A stretch of DNA of 64,000 bases from positions 1 through 64,000 of the forward strand of contig NZ_JACRSV010000002.1 in the NCBI RefSeq assembly GCF_014384905.1, read 5' to 3'. Under the pieces are notes generated by a model that saw nothing but the letters and a program-made list of their open reading frames with translations, was not told where the DNA came from and did not search any database. This DNA is from Fumia xinanensis. GTDB lineage: Bacteria > Bacillota > Clostridia > Oscillospirales > Ruminococcaceae. The position numbers and the translations under genes were made by a program. Shown here one piece after another: positions 7,900 through 15,958 of this stretch; positions within the stretch are counted from its first letter, which is position 1; each line of letters begins with the position of its first letter.

Positions 7900-8142
7900 A
7901 TGACTGACGATAGATTACCGTTAAACAGGCTTCATGAAGGGGTAGAAGCCAAAGTTTCCGAGCTGAGCGCAACCGGCACCATGCGCAAGCGCTTGATGGA
8001 CATCGGACTAATCGAGGGCACAAAGGTGGAGTGCCTGCACAGAAGTCCGGCTGGCAATCCTATTGCTTATCTTATCCGGGGCGCGGTCATCGCCCTTCGC
8101 AACGAAGATTCCGACCATATTCTGGTGTCCCCTTTGGCGTAA
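7900..8142 (+). CDS. feoA: FeoA, ferrous iron transport accessory protein
   Basis: An 80-residue SH3-like cytoplasmic protein that partners the FeoB GTPase in Fe2+ uptake. Motifs fit FeoA: LPLNRLHEGVEAKVSEL near the start, the MRKRLMDIGLIEGTKVECLH core, and a GAVIALRNEDSDHILV end. AAGGAG lies upstream of the ATG. It is the first gene of the feo unit; feoB follows after 193 bases that hold a terminator-like hairpin. Confidence 0.93.
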   Translation: MTDDRLPLNRLHEGVEAKVSELSATGTMRKRLMDIGLIEGTKVECLHRSPAGNPIAYLIRGAVIALRNEDSDHILVSPLA

Positions 8143-8210
8143 CCGAACGAAGCTTATTTCCCCATACCGGAGAGAGGAAAAAGAGTCAAGCTGTAGCAAG
8201 ACTGTTTTGG

Positions 8211-8240
8211 GCGCTTTTGCCGCCGGCAAGAGCGCTTTTT
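8211..8240 (+). terminator. Intercistronic terminator/attenuator between feoA and feoB
   Basis: The stem GCGCTTTTGCC/GGCAAGAGCGC (one G-T pair), 3-base loop, then TTTTT. This is a good intrinsic terminator on the coding strand inside the feoAB unit. It could lower feoB expression relative to feoA or act with an unseen antiterminator. Confidence 0.6.
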
Positions 8241-8335
8241 CTCTGCCGGGCGAGATAAGCGATTGATTTAACCAAAGAGGGCTTTACTAAAAATTGATAG
8301 GCGTTTTTAATAGCGCCAGAAAGGCAGGGGTTTAT

Positions 8336-9820
8336 ATGGGACTGACCAAAGGCTCGACAGGTCTGAATGCAGCGGACGGAGGAATGAAAATCGAAAAGCA
8401 GTGTGAAAGCGACCGGGTGATTGCCCTGGCAGGTAATCCTAATGTGGGAAAAAGTACCGTGTTCAATGAACTGACCGGCATGAATCAGCACACCGGAAAC
8501 TGGCCGGGCAAAACAGTGAGCAACGCCAGCGGAAACTGCGAGTATAACGGGCGCAATTACATTTTCGCCGATCTGCCGGGCACTTATTCCATCTCAGCCC
8601 GTTCAGCAGAGGAGGAAGTAGCACGGGATTTTATCTGTTTCGGGAATCCGGACGCGGTGGCCGTTGTCTGCGACGCTACTTGCCTCGAACGGAACCTGAA
8701 TCTTGTATTGCAGGTCATGGAAATCACCGGTAACGTCATCGTCTGCGTCAATCTGATGGATGAGGCGAAAAAGAAAAACATTTCTCTCGATCTGCGGCAG
8801 CTTTCTAAAAATCTGGGCGTCCCGGTGGTGGGCATGAGTGCCAGAAGCAAAAAAGGCATTGACAAGATGATGGAGGAACTCAGTCGGATGGTTACATATG
8901 AGCATCCGACGCTGCCGAAAAAGCTTCGGTATACGCCGGTAGTGGAAAAAGCCATCTCGATTTTGCAGCCGGAGCTGGAAAAAATTCTGGGTGAGGGGGC
9001 CAACACCCGCTGGATTTCCTTAAAACTCCTGGATGGGGACAGCAGTTTTAACGACTCGATGAAGGAATATTTGAAAATCGATCTTCTGAGCAATCCTGCC
9101 ATTCAAAAGGCCATGGAAAAGGTGGCAGCCTATCTTGAAGAACAGCAGGTGACTTTGGAAAAACTGCGGGATCGGATTGCCTCCTGCATCGTTTTGCAGG
9201 CGGAAGAAATCTGCATGGATGTGGTCAGTTGCAGCAGGAGCAGAGCTGACCTTAGGGATCGGCGCATTGACAAAATCCTCATCGGAAAATGGACCGGGAT
9301 CCCTGTAATGCTGCTGCTTTTGGCGGTAGTGTTCTGGATCACCATTACCGGCGCCAACTACCCGTCCCAGATGCTGGCCGACGGCCTGTTCTGGGTGGAA
9401 GGGCAACTCAAAACCTTCTTTGAATGGATGAGCGCGCCGGGGTGGCTCACCGGTGTCCTCATAGACGGCATGTATCATGTGCTGGCATGGGTCGTGGCCG
9501 TCATGCTGCCGCCTATGGCTATCTTTTTCCCGCTGTTTACCCTTCTGGAAGACTTGGGGTATCTGCCGCGAATCGCTTTTAATTTGGATCAATACTTTAA
9601 AAAAGCCTGCGCCTGCGGCAAACAGGCGCTCACGATGTGTATGGGGTTCGGCTGCAACGCGGCGGGGGTTGTAGGGGCGCGGATCATCGATTCTCCTAGG
9701 GAGCGGCTCATCGCCATCATCACTAACAATTTTGTCCCCTGCAACGGGCGTTTTCCACCACCATACAAAGGGAAACAAAATTGTTCCTCGGCGCTGACAA
9801 TGAAGAAACAGCCGAATTAA
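8336..9820 (+). pseudogene. feoB: feoB, 5' part, interrupted by the ICE
   Basis: Encodes residues 1-474 of FeoB, the GTP-driven Fe2+ permease: G1 GNPNVGKS near residues 33-40, G3 DLPG, G4 NLMD, the helical GDI-like region, and the first membrane helices with the gate motif CGKQALTMCMGFGCNAAG. At base 9757 the frame runs out of feoB (NNFVPCNGRFP) into ICE sequence and adds 21 foreign residues before a stop at 9820. The rest of feoB starts again at 29918. Start: ATG 8336 with AGGCAGGGG upstream; a TTG at 8294 opens the frame earlier but has no ribosome site. The fragment lacks the second half of the pore and should not transport iron. Confidence 0.93.
9752..9769. other. attL: left ICE/feoB junction
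   Basis: The TTTCCA core (9752-9757) is followed by CCACCATACAAA (9758-9769). That block is the inverted complement, with one mismatch, of TTTGGATGGTGG at the other ICE end (29896-29907). feoB sequence lies to the left. Confidence 0.75.
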
Positions 9821-10026
9821 CCGTACCAATGTATGACTTTGGCGATTGGGCTTCAAGGATGAAAGCCTATCGCAAGAAAAACCATATCACACAGCAGGAG
9901 CTTGCACAGCTTATGGGCGTAAAGCATTTTACACTTCGTAGCTGGGAACAAAAACAAGCAAAGCCACCTTACAATGTATGGCGGCTTCACAAACACTTAT
10001 TTGATGATTCCATCAAGCTCACGTGA
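9781..10026 (+). CDS. XRE-type helix-turn-helix protein at the left ICE end
   Basis: About 81 residues. The C-terminal half is a clear HTH: MKAYRKKNHITQQELAQLMGVKHFTLRSWEQ, then KPPYNVWRLHKHLF. The TTG at 9781 follows AAAGGG by eight bases; an ATG at 9829 would give a 65-residue form with no ribosome site. The frame stays open leftwards to the junction. In the excised circle it joins sequence from the integrase end with no stop, so the integrated copy may be truncated. It converges with, and overlaps by 30 bases, the small minus-strand gene at 9997. The role is unknown; control of excision or transfer is a guess. Confidence 0.55.
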   Translation: MFLGADNEETAELTVPMYDFGDWASRMKAYRKKNHITQQELAQLMGVKHFTLRSWEQKQAKPPYNVWRLHKHLFDDSIKLT

Positions 10027-10206
10027 TTTTAGGTTATCCAGTATTTTATCAATAACGGCTATCTTTTCAACCGTCGTTAGATTGGAACTGTTTAACCTGC
10101 GTTCCACCACCTCTAAATGAAACTCATTGATTTTATCGGAAAGGGCGTGAAAATCCATATTTTCTGGAACATGGATAATAACATTCTGAACACAATTTCT
10201 TTTCAT
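9997..10206 (-). CDS. Small hypothetical ICE protein (69 aa)
   Basis: A short, mostly helical, soluble protein beginning MKRNCVQNVIIHVPENMDF and ending KILDNLKSRELDGIIK. I recognise no domain. The coding call rests on a very good Shine-Dalgarno (GAAAGGAGGGCGTGA then ATG). It is the last minus-strand gene before the left ICE end, in the place where Tn916 carries orf10/xis, but it does not resemble an excisionase. Confidence 0.55.
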   Translation of the reverse strand: MKRNCVQNVIIHVPENMDFHALSDKINEFHLEVVERRLNSSNLTTVEKIAVIDKILDNLKSRELDGIIK

Positions 10207-10372
10207 TCACGCCCTCCTTTCGATAAATACCAGACACTTTATGTTATGAAAATGTCTGTATGTCCTATTCCATCTTATGAAGCTGTTCGATTCTGGTGCA
10301 GCTTCATTTTATGTCATAAGCAACTCGAACAGCTCTGGCATAGCTCACGGGAATCCCACCCCTGCATGGTTC

Positions 10373-10513
10373 TCATGCAGCCGTACCCTTTGCCTGCGAC
10401 GTTTTTTTCACGCTCGGACTGTGGCTGTACGGGAGTATCATTATCACGATAGGGAGGTCATGGCGGCAGCTCTGCCAAAAGCTGCATACGGAACGCTGGC
10501 GTGAATCGCTCAC
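10373..10513 (-). CDS. Possible 46-residue ICE peptide (GTG start)
   Basis: A short frame with a GTG start 9 bases after GAAAGGAGGG. It encodes a basic, Ser/Cys-containing peptide starting VSDSRQRSVCSFWQS and ending KKTSQAKGTAA. The surrounding 10207-10725 stretch is otherwise empty of convincing genes and has many short inverted repeats. I give this as a candidate only; it may be non-coding leader DNA of the element. Confidence 0.25.
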   Translation of the reverse strand: MSDSRQRSVCSFWQSCRHDLPIVIMILPYSHSPSVKKTSQAKGTAA

Positions 10514-10725
10514 TAATTCATCCCTCCTTTCGGGGTCATGGCGTGTCAGCCCGTCGGCTCTTTCCCTATCGAAACGTATTCGATTGCTTTATTCAGTTTT
10601 CAAGGAACAACGGCTTGTCAGCCTGTCAAAGCATACTGAAGGCAATATGCTTTGATAGAGTGGCAAACTTCCCTGTTCGGGAAGCGTGAAGCATATCAAC
10701 ACGCTTCCACGAAAGGGAAAATGTT

Positions 10726-10962
10726 TTATTCTTCTCCGATTTCAAAGGATAAAATCTTCGCAATCAGTCTGGTTTCCATCCTGCGGCGTAAGGTTTCATC
10801 CACGACCATGTGCTGATTCCCGTATTCGTCTTTCATGGGGCGGAGGGAGCGTTTTGCGATAAAGCCGCTGTAATGCTTTACAATCTGGTTGATAGCTTCT
10901 GTATCGCCGTCCGTCGCCGCCACAATGACAGGAAAAGGAATCATGGGATATGTAGTCTTCAT
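10726..10962 (-). CDS. Orf8-like helix-turn-helix protein of the ICE
   Basis: A 78-residue protein of the HTH_16/Orf8 type that accompanies the Orf7 sigma-like factor in Tn916-family elements. Recognisable text: VAATDGDTEAINQIVKHYSGFIAKRSLRP, and a C-terminal TRLIAKILSFEI. Its start overlaps the stop of orf7 by four bases (ATGA), so the two are translationally coupled. In Tn916, orf7-orf8 take part in self-activating regulation of transfer; the same is inferred here. Confidence 0.8.
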   Translation of the reverse strand: MKTTYPMIPFPVIVAATDGDTEAINQIVKHYSGFIAKRSLRPMKDEYGNQHMVVDETLRRRMETRLIAKILSFEIGEE

Positions 10963-11381
10963 TCTTCGTTTTCCTCCATAAATTCTTTGATAAAGGCAAG
11001 TCCGCTGGTTCTGTGACGGTAAACCGTGGAACGGTTCAGTTTTAGCAGGTCTGCAATTTCTGTGTCGTTCATATCCATAAAATAATACAGCAGGATAATT
11101 TCACGCTTCTTGTCCGTCAGATTCCGTAATGCTTCGCTTAATAAATCGCTTTCCACTCCGACTGTGGAATCATTCAGCGTGAAGATATGAAAATCAGATG
11201 GGTAACTGTCCACAGTTGCGAACTGACTGACTAGGTAATCGCCCATATCGGAAAACAGCGTTTCCCGTTTAGACTGTCTGGACAGGGCTTTCATATAGTC
11301 CTTGCGCTCGTCGTCCATAGCACGCTTGCAGATATAATCAAACTGATTCTCAATAGTTGTCTGAAAAGAAGATGGCTTCAT
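10959..11381 (-). CDS. Orf7-like sigma-70 family regulator of the ICE
   Basis: A 140-residue sigma-factor-like protein. The C-terminal region 4 is plain: LRNLTDKKREIILLYYFMDMNDTEIADLLKLNRSTVYRHR, the last part a DNA-recognition helix. The N-terminus (FDYICKRAMDDERKDYMK) fits Tn916 Orf7. In Tn916 this gene drives transcription toward the transfer genes in the circular form. A Shine-Dalgarno AAGGGGG lies before the ATG. It is transcribed with orf8 and converges away from orf9, which lies on the opposite strand. Confidence 0.85.
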   Translation of the reverse strand: MKPSSFQTTIENQFDYICKRAMDDERKDYMKALSRQSKRETLFSDMGDYLVSQFATVDSYPSDFHIFTLNDSTVGVESDLLSEALRNLTDKKREIILLYYFMDMNDTEIADLLKLNRSTVYRHRTSGLAFIKEFMEENEE

Positions 11382-11975
11382 AGTATCTCACCCCCTTTCT
11401 TGCCATGAAAGAGAGTGGATTGAAGTTCTTTGCCCCCTTTCGCACTAAGTCCCGACACGAAAGGGCTGCCAGTTGCATTGCTGGCAAAAAAACTTTGAAA
11501 AAAGTTTCCGGCATCCAAAAAAGCACACAAACAGACTTTACAATCTGCTTATGCGCTTCATTAGTACCTGCTATGTATTGTGAAAAACCATATAGGTGGG
11601 CATTTTTATCTAATGTAGGAGAATGGATTTTTTTAATGACGTACCACTTGTAGAATTATGTCGAATGATTATGTCGTGCATGGCGGCTACCTCCTTACGA
11701 ACCGCCGAGCTTTCATAGCTGACTTCAACACATCCTCCGTGGATTTTATTTAACAAACAAAAAGACGGCGGCTTTCTTCAAACCGTCGTCTGGAAATAAT
11801 CTGATTTTGACGCAACGAAAATCATGCTGCCAGAAAACGGTTTTTTTTATTTGCCGTCTGGCAGTATATTTTTTTGTATAAATCGCATAATAGGAACTAT
11901 AAAACCTTATAATGCGTTTTTCTATACCTGTCACTTATTGAACAGGAACAGTAAAATGTAAATAGGTGGTTTATT
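11382..11975. other. Intergenic control region between orf7 and orf9 (594 bases)
   Basis: No convincing gene. It holds two hairpins: 11763-11792 (AGACGACGG/CCGCCGTCT, followed on the minus strand by TTTTTGTTT, terminator-like) and 11832-11867 (CTGCCAGA/TCTGGCAG with inner CGG/CCG, T-rich around). The position between divergent orf7 and orf9 suggests promoters and attenuators of the ICE switch. A 62-codon minus-strand frame here lacks a ribosome site. Confidence 0.45.
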
Positions 11976-12332
11976 ATGCGTAAAAAAGAAGATAAGTACG
12001 ATTTTAAAGCGTTTGGGCTTGCGATAAAAGAAGCCCGTAAAAAGCGAGGTTTAACCCGTGAACAGGTGGGAGCATTGATTGAGATTGACCCACGCTATTT
12101 AACCAATATTGAGAACAAGGGGCAGCACCCCAGCTTACAGGTGTTCTATGACCTTGTATCCTTGTTAAATGTGTCCGTTGATGAATTTTTCTTACCTGCT
12201 GCTGATCTGGTGAAAAGCACCAGACGCAGACATATAGAAAAACAGATGGACAGCTTTACAGATAAAGAGCTAATCCTTATGGAAGCCCTAGCCAAAGGTA
12301 TTACAGATTCTAAGGAGATAGATGATTTATAA
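11976..12332 (+). CDS. Orf9-like XRE repressor of the ICE
   Basis: A 118-residue Cro/CI-type DNA-binding protein. The HTH lies near residues 12-68 ([37 protein letters not shown]), followed by [18 protein letters not shown] and a C-terminal helix pair. In Tn916 the homologous Orf9 is the proposed negative regulator of orf7. It stands alone on the plus strand, opposite to the transfer genes, with AATAGGTGG upstream of the ATG. It ends in a strong bidirectional terminator shared with the KTR gene. Confidence 0.86.
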   Translation: MRKKEDKYDFKAFGLAIKEARKKRGLTREQVGALIEIDPRYLTNIENKGQHPSLQVFYDLVSLLNVSVDEFFLPAADLVKSTRRRHIEKQMDSFTDKELILMEALAKGITDSKEIDDL

Positions 12333-12349
12333 TTCTAACTCCAATGAAA

Positions 12350-12393
12350 AGAGCCGATAAAATGAGATTTCATAACCTCAGTTTATCGGCTCT
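12350..12393. terminator. Bidirectional terminator between orf9 and the KTR gene
   Basis: Arms AGAGCCGATAAA/TTTATCGGCTCT plus inner TGAG/CTCA form a long stem. It overlaps the last codons of the minus-strand KTR gene and can terminate orf9 on the plus strand. Confidence 0.65.
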
Positions 12394-12568
12394 GCGTCTT
12401 AGCGTCTGGCTCTTTTATGATTGTGACTTTAAATGATTTAACATTTATTAAATTTTCTTGTCGGCATTTTGGACAATACAGAGGAAATTTGCTTATTTCA
12501 GTGTCATTTCTTATTTTTAATCTTGTTTTATTACCACATACAGGGCATAAAATCCATTTATTTTCCAT
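12383..12568 (-). CDS. Cysteine-rich KTR-domain protein
   Basis: A 61-residue protein with two Cys pairs, CPVCGNKTRLKIR and CPKCRQENLI, the signature of small cysteine-rich KTR proteins common in Firmicute conjugative elements next to accessory genes. The two CxxC pairs should bind one zinc ion. The start is put at 12568 (MENKWILCP), where the family begins; the frame is open 29 codons further up but that part is not conserved-looking. Function unknown. Confidence 0.72.
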   Translation of the reverse strand: MENKWILCPVCGNKTRLKIRNDTEISKFPLYCPKCRQENLINVKSFKVTIIKEPDAKTQSR

Positions 12569-12655
12569 ATTTATTTTACCCCACTTTAGATTACGTATTT
12601 CAATTAAACGTTCTATATATTTTGATATAGCATTGTATAAGATATGTAGAAACAT

Positions 12656-13078
12656 CTACATTAAACAAAATGCGGTTAATACTTCATTGATTTCTGTACA
12701 ATTCAACCATTCAGTATTTGTTGGTTTGCTAAATGGAGAGATTCCTCCACATTTAATAATTTTCGCATGGTTTATTAATCTATTCGGAATACTATTCCGA
12801 ATGGTTTTTTGTATCGTTTCTGGATAAAAATTGCAAAGAAATATGATGGTTTTTTTTGCTATCAAGGTTTCTATATTGTCATTTAATACCTGTTTTGCAG
12901 GTTTGTAAATTTTACCCATACGAACACCAGAGCCAATCAATAGTACGTCAAAATCTGATAGACAAGGGATTTCTCTATCCAAATCAAACAGAGAGCAGTC
13001 TTGTAATTTTGAAGCAATATATTCTGCACATAGCTGTGTACTGCCTGTTTTAGAAATATACATAACGGCAATTTTCAT
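12656..13078 (-). CDS. Flavodoxin-domain protein (cargo)
   Basis: A 140-residue FMN-binding flavodoxin-like protein. The phosphate loop YISKTGSTQLCAEYIASKL begins at residue 7, then LIGSGVRMGKIYKPAKQ and FLCNFYPE follow as the second and third flavin-contact loops, as in flavodoxin_5/HemG-like proteins. It presumably transfers electrons to an unknown partner. Start: ATG 13078 overlaps the stop of the preceding gene (TAATG), so translation is coupled. It is the last gene of the TetR cassette, in the slot where Tn916 carries tet(M). Base composition is much more AT-rich than the transfer genes. Confidence 0.75.
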   Translation of the reverse strand: MKIAVMYISKTGSTQLCAEYIASKLQDCSLFDLDREIPCLSDFDVLLIGSGVRMGKIYKPAKQVLNDNIETLIAKKTIIFLCNFYPETIQKTIRNSIPNRLINHAKIIKCGGISPFSKPTNTEWLNCTEINEVLTAFCLM

Positions 13079-13284
13079 TATTTCTTCCGCTCCTTTCTGT
13101 TTTGGATAAGTATTAGTATCATAGTTATGAAGAACAAACATATAGAGGTAACTCCACAGTTCATATGGAAACTAATATTATTAGCAGTTACCATTGGTAC
13201 TGACTTCATCCATAAACCACATATCAAGGTTGATATTAGTAGAATGGCAGTAATAGTAGCGCTGATAGATATTAATAATTTCAT
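13078..13284 (-). CDS. Small two-helix membrane protein (cargo)
   Basis: A 68-residue protein with two hydrophobic segments (about residues 5-25, ISATITAILLISTLICGLW, and 45-62, TSICLFFITMILILIQ) and a basic C-terminus NRKERKK. I recognise no family, though the helix pair and His residue in ISFHMNCG resemble DUF4405-like or cytochrome-type small proteins. It lies between tetR and the flavodoxin gene with one-base stop/start overlaps on both sides, so it is likely a membrane partner of the flavodoxin. Confidence 0.6.
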   Translation of the reverse strand: MKLLISISATITAILLISTLICGLWMKSVPMVTANNISFHMNCGVTSICLFFITMILILIQNRKERKK

Positions 13285-13863
13285 TTAACATGCACCTCCC
13301 ATTTCTAAAGATAGATTTTTAAATATAATGTCAATAAGTTTTTCCTGCTCGACCATTACATTTTTAATATCACATTGAAGATATTTTTGGTAAGCAGAAG
13401 CATTTAAAAAAATGACTTGTACAGGCAAAAGTATTTGTGCAGCGAGTATTTTTATCTCGTATTCGTCCTTACTTTGCTTAAATATCTCTTTTAATACTGG
13501 CTGTATCATTTTATTTGTAATGATTCCACCTCCATTCAATTCATTTGCAACTGTAATTTTTGCTAGTGGATAATGATTATATCCTAGACATACAATTTCT
13601 TTAATCATGCTTTCCAGTCGAAGTAATGGGTCAATTTCTTTAGATGTTTTTTGTATAATATTCTCAAATAAATTACCCATGCAAATATTAACTGCCTCTA
13701 TTAATAGATTGTCTTTTGACTTAAAATAGTAGTTTATTAACGCACTATTCACGCCAGCTTTTTCTGCAATCTGTCTATTAGTCAATTTACCAATATCCTG
13801 ATTTTCCTGCATGGCTGAAACTACGGTTTCTAAAATTCTTTTTTTTGCTTCTGTATTGTCCAC
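13285..13863 (-). CDS. TetR-family regulator (cargo)
   Basis: A 192-residue repressor: N-terminal HTH with IAEKAGVNSALINYYFKSKDNLL around residues 30-52, and a helical ligand domain with no recognisable ligand signature. GTG start at 13863 with GGGAGG nine bases upstream. A perfect 44-base palindrome (13884-13927) lies just upstream, a fitting operator for autoregulation. It leads an operon with a small membrane protein and a flavodoxin. The inducer is unknown. Confidence 0.85.
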   Translation of the reverse strand: MDNTEAKKRILETVVSAMQENQDIGKLTNRQIAEKAGVNSALINYYFKSKDNLLIEAVNICMGNLFENIIQKTSKEIDPLLRLESMIKEIVCLGYNHYPLAKITVANELNGGGIITNKMIQPVLKEIFKQSKDEYEIKILAAQILLPVQVIFLNASAYQKYLQCDIKNVMVEQEKLIDIIFKNLSLEMGGAC

Positions 13864-13883
13864 TTCTATATCCTCCCAACTAT

Positions 13884-13927
13884 TTATTTAACTGTGATTT
13901 AATCATGATTAAATCACAGTTAAATAA
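13884..13927. promoter_or_regulatory. 44-base perfect palindrome, probable TetR operator
   Basis: Arms of 22 bases meet at 13905/13906 with no spacer; the left arm core is ACTGTGATTTAATCA. The palindrome ends 21 bases before the tetR start codon. The length suggests binding of two TetR dimers. Confidence 0.7.
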
Positions 13928-14033
13928 TACCACGTTGTTTGAAATCCGTCAATAAGTTTAATTGGTTTTTTCTTTTTAATTTTTATTAATGGGCTATCTA
14001 TCCATAAAAAAATATGAGGAGATAGCCCACATG

Positions 14034-14951
14034 TTATTTAATTATCTTCCAGTTATTCCCGTTCTTTTCCAGCACTAAGTCAAACTGTGATACCTGCGTT
14101 GCCTTTGTCTGCTGGTCTAGGTACTTCACAGCCACGGAAACAGTCACTTGACTGTTGCTGCGGTTGTAGATGGGATTTACCAGTTCCGAGAATACATAAT
14201 CTTTCCCAATAGGCTTTAACACGCCCCCATTCACATAATAGGACAGCTCTTTAGCGGTTGCGGTTGGGTAGAGCTTAAAGAATGTCGTCAGAAATTCGTT
14301 GATTTCATCCGTCGTCACAGCGTCCACCGTTCCGTCGCTTTCCTTTGCCTTTGGCGTATAGCCGGATTTCACGGGTGTGCTGGTAATGGTCGGATTCTTC
14401 GTGAGAACCATGTTTCCAGAGCCATCCACATAAACCGTGACTTCATAAGCGGAACGTACCGTTTTCGTGCTTCCGTTCTCCGTGATTAACTGTTCCACAG
14501 TGAAGATCACGGAGAACTGGTTTTCATCCACCTGTGTAACAGACCATATCTGCACCCCATTGACCGCCGAGGACACGGGAATATCCTTACGGATGGTGTC
14601 GGTATTTAATGCCTGCAAATCTCCTGTCATATAATTCTTGATAGCGTTCTCCCTGTTGTCAATGGAAGCCGCCGTCTGTTCCCATGAATAATAGACCTTT
14701 GCAAAGTTCGTCACAAAGTTCTCTATCTTATGGGTATCGACGATTTTTTCCTCAATGACCTTTGTTTCATGGATGGTATGAACGTCAATCGCCGTGAAAT
14801 TCTTATAGACTGCAAAGCAGAAGCTGACCGCCAGCAGCACCCACAGGGCAATTACAATCCGCTTGTGGGTATTCGCCTTATAGATACGGGGCTTCTTTTC
14901 TTTTGGCTGTTTCTGGTTTTCCTTTTTTCTTATTTGAATCATAGTTTTCAT
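14034..14951 (-). CDS. Orf13/TcpC-family conjugation protein
   Basis: A 305-residue bitopic membrane protein: basic cytoplasmic N-terminus (IRKKENQKQPKEKK), one membrane helix near residues 33-50 (IVIALWVLLAVSFCFAVYK), then two NTF2-like extracytoplasmic domains (ENFVTNFAKVYYSW... and INEFLTTFFKLYPTA...). This is the TcpC/VirB8-like architecture. It belongs to the mating-pair channel and is needed for transfer in related systems. It is the last of the co-oriented transfer genes, right after orf14. Confidence 0.88.
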   Translation of the reverse strand: MKTMIQIRKKENQKQPKEKKPRIYKANTHKRIVIALWVLLAVSFCFAVYKNFTAIDVHTIHETKVIEEKIVDTHKIENFVTNFAKVYYSWEQTAASIDNRENAIKNYMTGDLQALNTDTIRKDIPVSSAVNGVQIWSVTQVDENQFSVIFTVEQLITENGSTKTVRSAYEVTVYVDGSGNMVLTKNPTITSTPVKSGYTPKAKESDGTVDAVTTDEINEFLTTFFKLYPTATAKELSYYVNGGVLKPIGKDYVFSELVNPIYNRSNSQVTVSVAVKYLDQQTKATQVSQFDLVLEKNGNNWKIIK

Positions 14952-14956
14952 CCTTT

Positions 14957-15958
14957 CTATTTTGGGATTCTTCCTGCACTGGCTAAATGCTGCTGCCAGT
15001 AGGAACTTGTCAAATCGGCATAGCCGATAGGGTCGCCTGCATGAAACATACGGTTATTTCCTTGATATATCCCAACGTGCGTAATATAAGTGCCTGCATT
15101 ATAGGTAGAGTGGAAAAAGACCAAATCCCCAGCCTTTGCTTCGGACAAGGGGATATGCTGTGTCACGTTGTACTGTTCCTGCGCCGTCCGTGGCATGGAG
15201 ATTCCAGCCTTGCCGAAACACCACTGGACAAGACCGGAACAGTCAAAGGAGGTAGTAGGGGAAGCTCCGCCGAACACGTACCTCCAGCCCTCATATTTTA
15301 AGGCTTCATCCATGATAGCCTGTACCGTTTCGTCGTCAAACTGTGCTACTGTTAGATATTGTGACACCACCAGCACGTAGAACATATTTCCGTAGTTATA
15401 CCGCCATCCGCCGTTTTTCTCCACAGCGATAGGGTTTGTGTAAGTCACTTTTGTTCCGCCGGATTTATCCCTTGCGAAACTTTCCGCCAGTTCAAAGGTG
15501 TATTTCTTCCCACGGTTCGACACATAGTCAAGAAAGCCGCCGCCATAGTTATAGGACTGAATGACGGCGTTTAGGTCACAGCCCTTTGCTTCGGCGGAAG
15601 CCACCAGTTCCGAGAAATACTTGCAGCCCTGCTTGATAGAATCCTCTGTGCTTAGTGAGTTTGGCGGCAATCCCAGCGATTCCGAGGACTGCATAACATC
15701 TTCCAGCGTGCCGCCGGATTCCACCTGTATAATTGCAAGCAGAACATTGATGTATTCCTCAATCCCGTATTCTCTTGCGTACTTTTCCAGCAGGGGCTTA
15801 TGTGCCAGTACCTCCGCTGACACATTCACGCCGCCATACTGGATATGAGAACCGCCGCCGTCTTCTTCGTCCGAGAACAAGACGACCACAAACAGGAGCA
15901 GGGAGAAAATCAGCACGAACATCCCAGAGCTTGCAATGATGATATGCTTCAGCTTCAT
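14957..15958 (-). CDS. Orf14/CwlT-type bifunctional peptidoglycan hydrolase
   Basis: A 333-residue cell-wall hydrolase that opens peptidoglycan for the conjugation channel. N-terminal membrane anchor near residues 8-28; lysozyme-like muramidase domain with catalytic Glu in AIIQVESGG near residue 75; C-terminal NlpC/P60 endopeptidase with catalytic Cys in SFDCSGLVQWCF near 235-246 and His in ITHVGIYQGN near 295. This is the two-domain plan of Tn916 Orf14 and ICEBs1 CwlT. Its ATG overlaps the orf15 stop by four bases. Confidence 0.92.
   Translation of the reverse strand: MKLKHIIIASSGMFVLIFSLLLFVVVLFSDEEDGGGSHIQYGGVNVSAEVLAHKPLLEKYAREYGIEEYINVLLAIIQVESGGTLEDVMQSSESLGLPPNSLSTEDSIKQGCKYFSELVASAEAKGCDLNAVIQSYNYGGGFLDYVSNRGKKYTFELAESFARDKSGGTKVTYTNPIAVEKNGGWRYNYGNMFYVLVVSQYLTVAQFDDETVQAIMDEALKYEGWRYVFGGASPTTSFDCSGLVQWCFGKAGISMPRTAQEQYNVTQHIPLSEAKAGDLVFFHSTYNAGTYITHVGIYQGNNRMFHAGDPIGYADLTSSYWQQHLASAGRIPK

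Noticed and set aside
10270..10720. Possible group II intron or intron-encoded protein as in Tn5397
   Set aside because: No reverse-transcriptase text and no domain V-like hairpin could be seen in this short stretch.
11746..11934. 62-codon minus-strand frame in the orf7-orf9 gap
   Set aside because: No ribosome site, odd composition, and it covers two hairpins; better read as non-coding control DNA.
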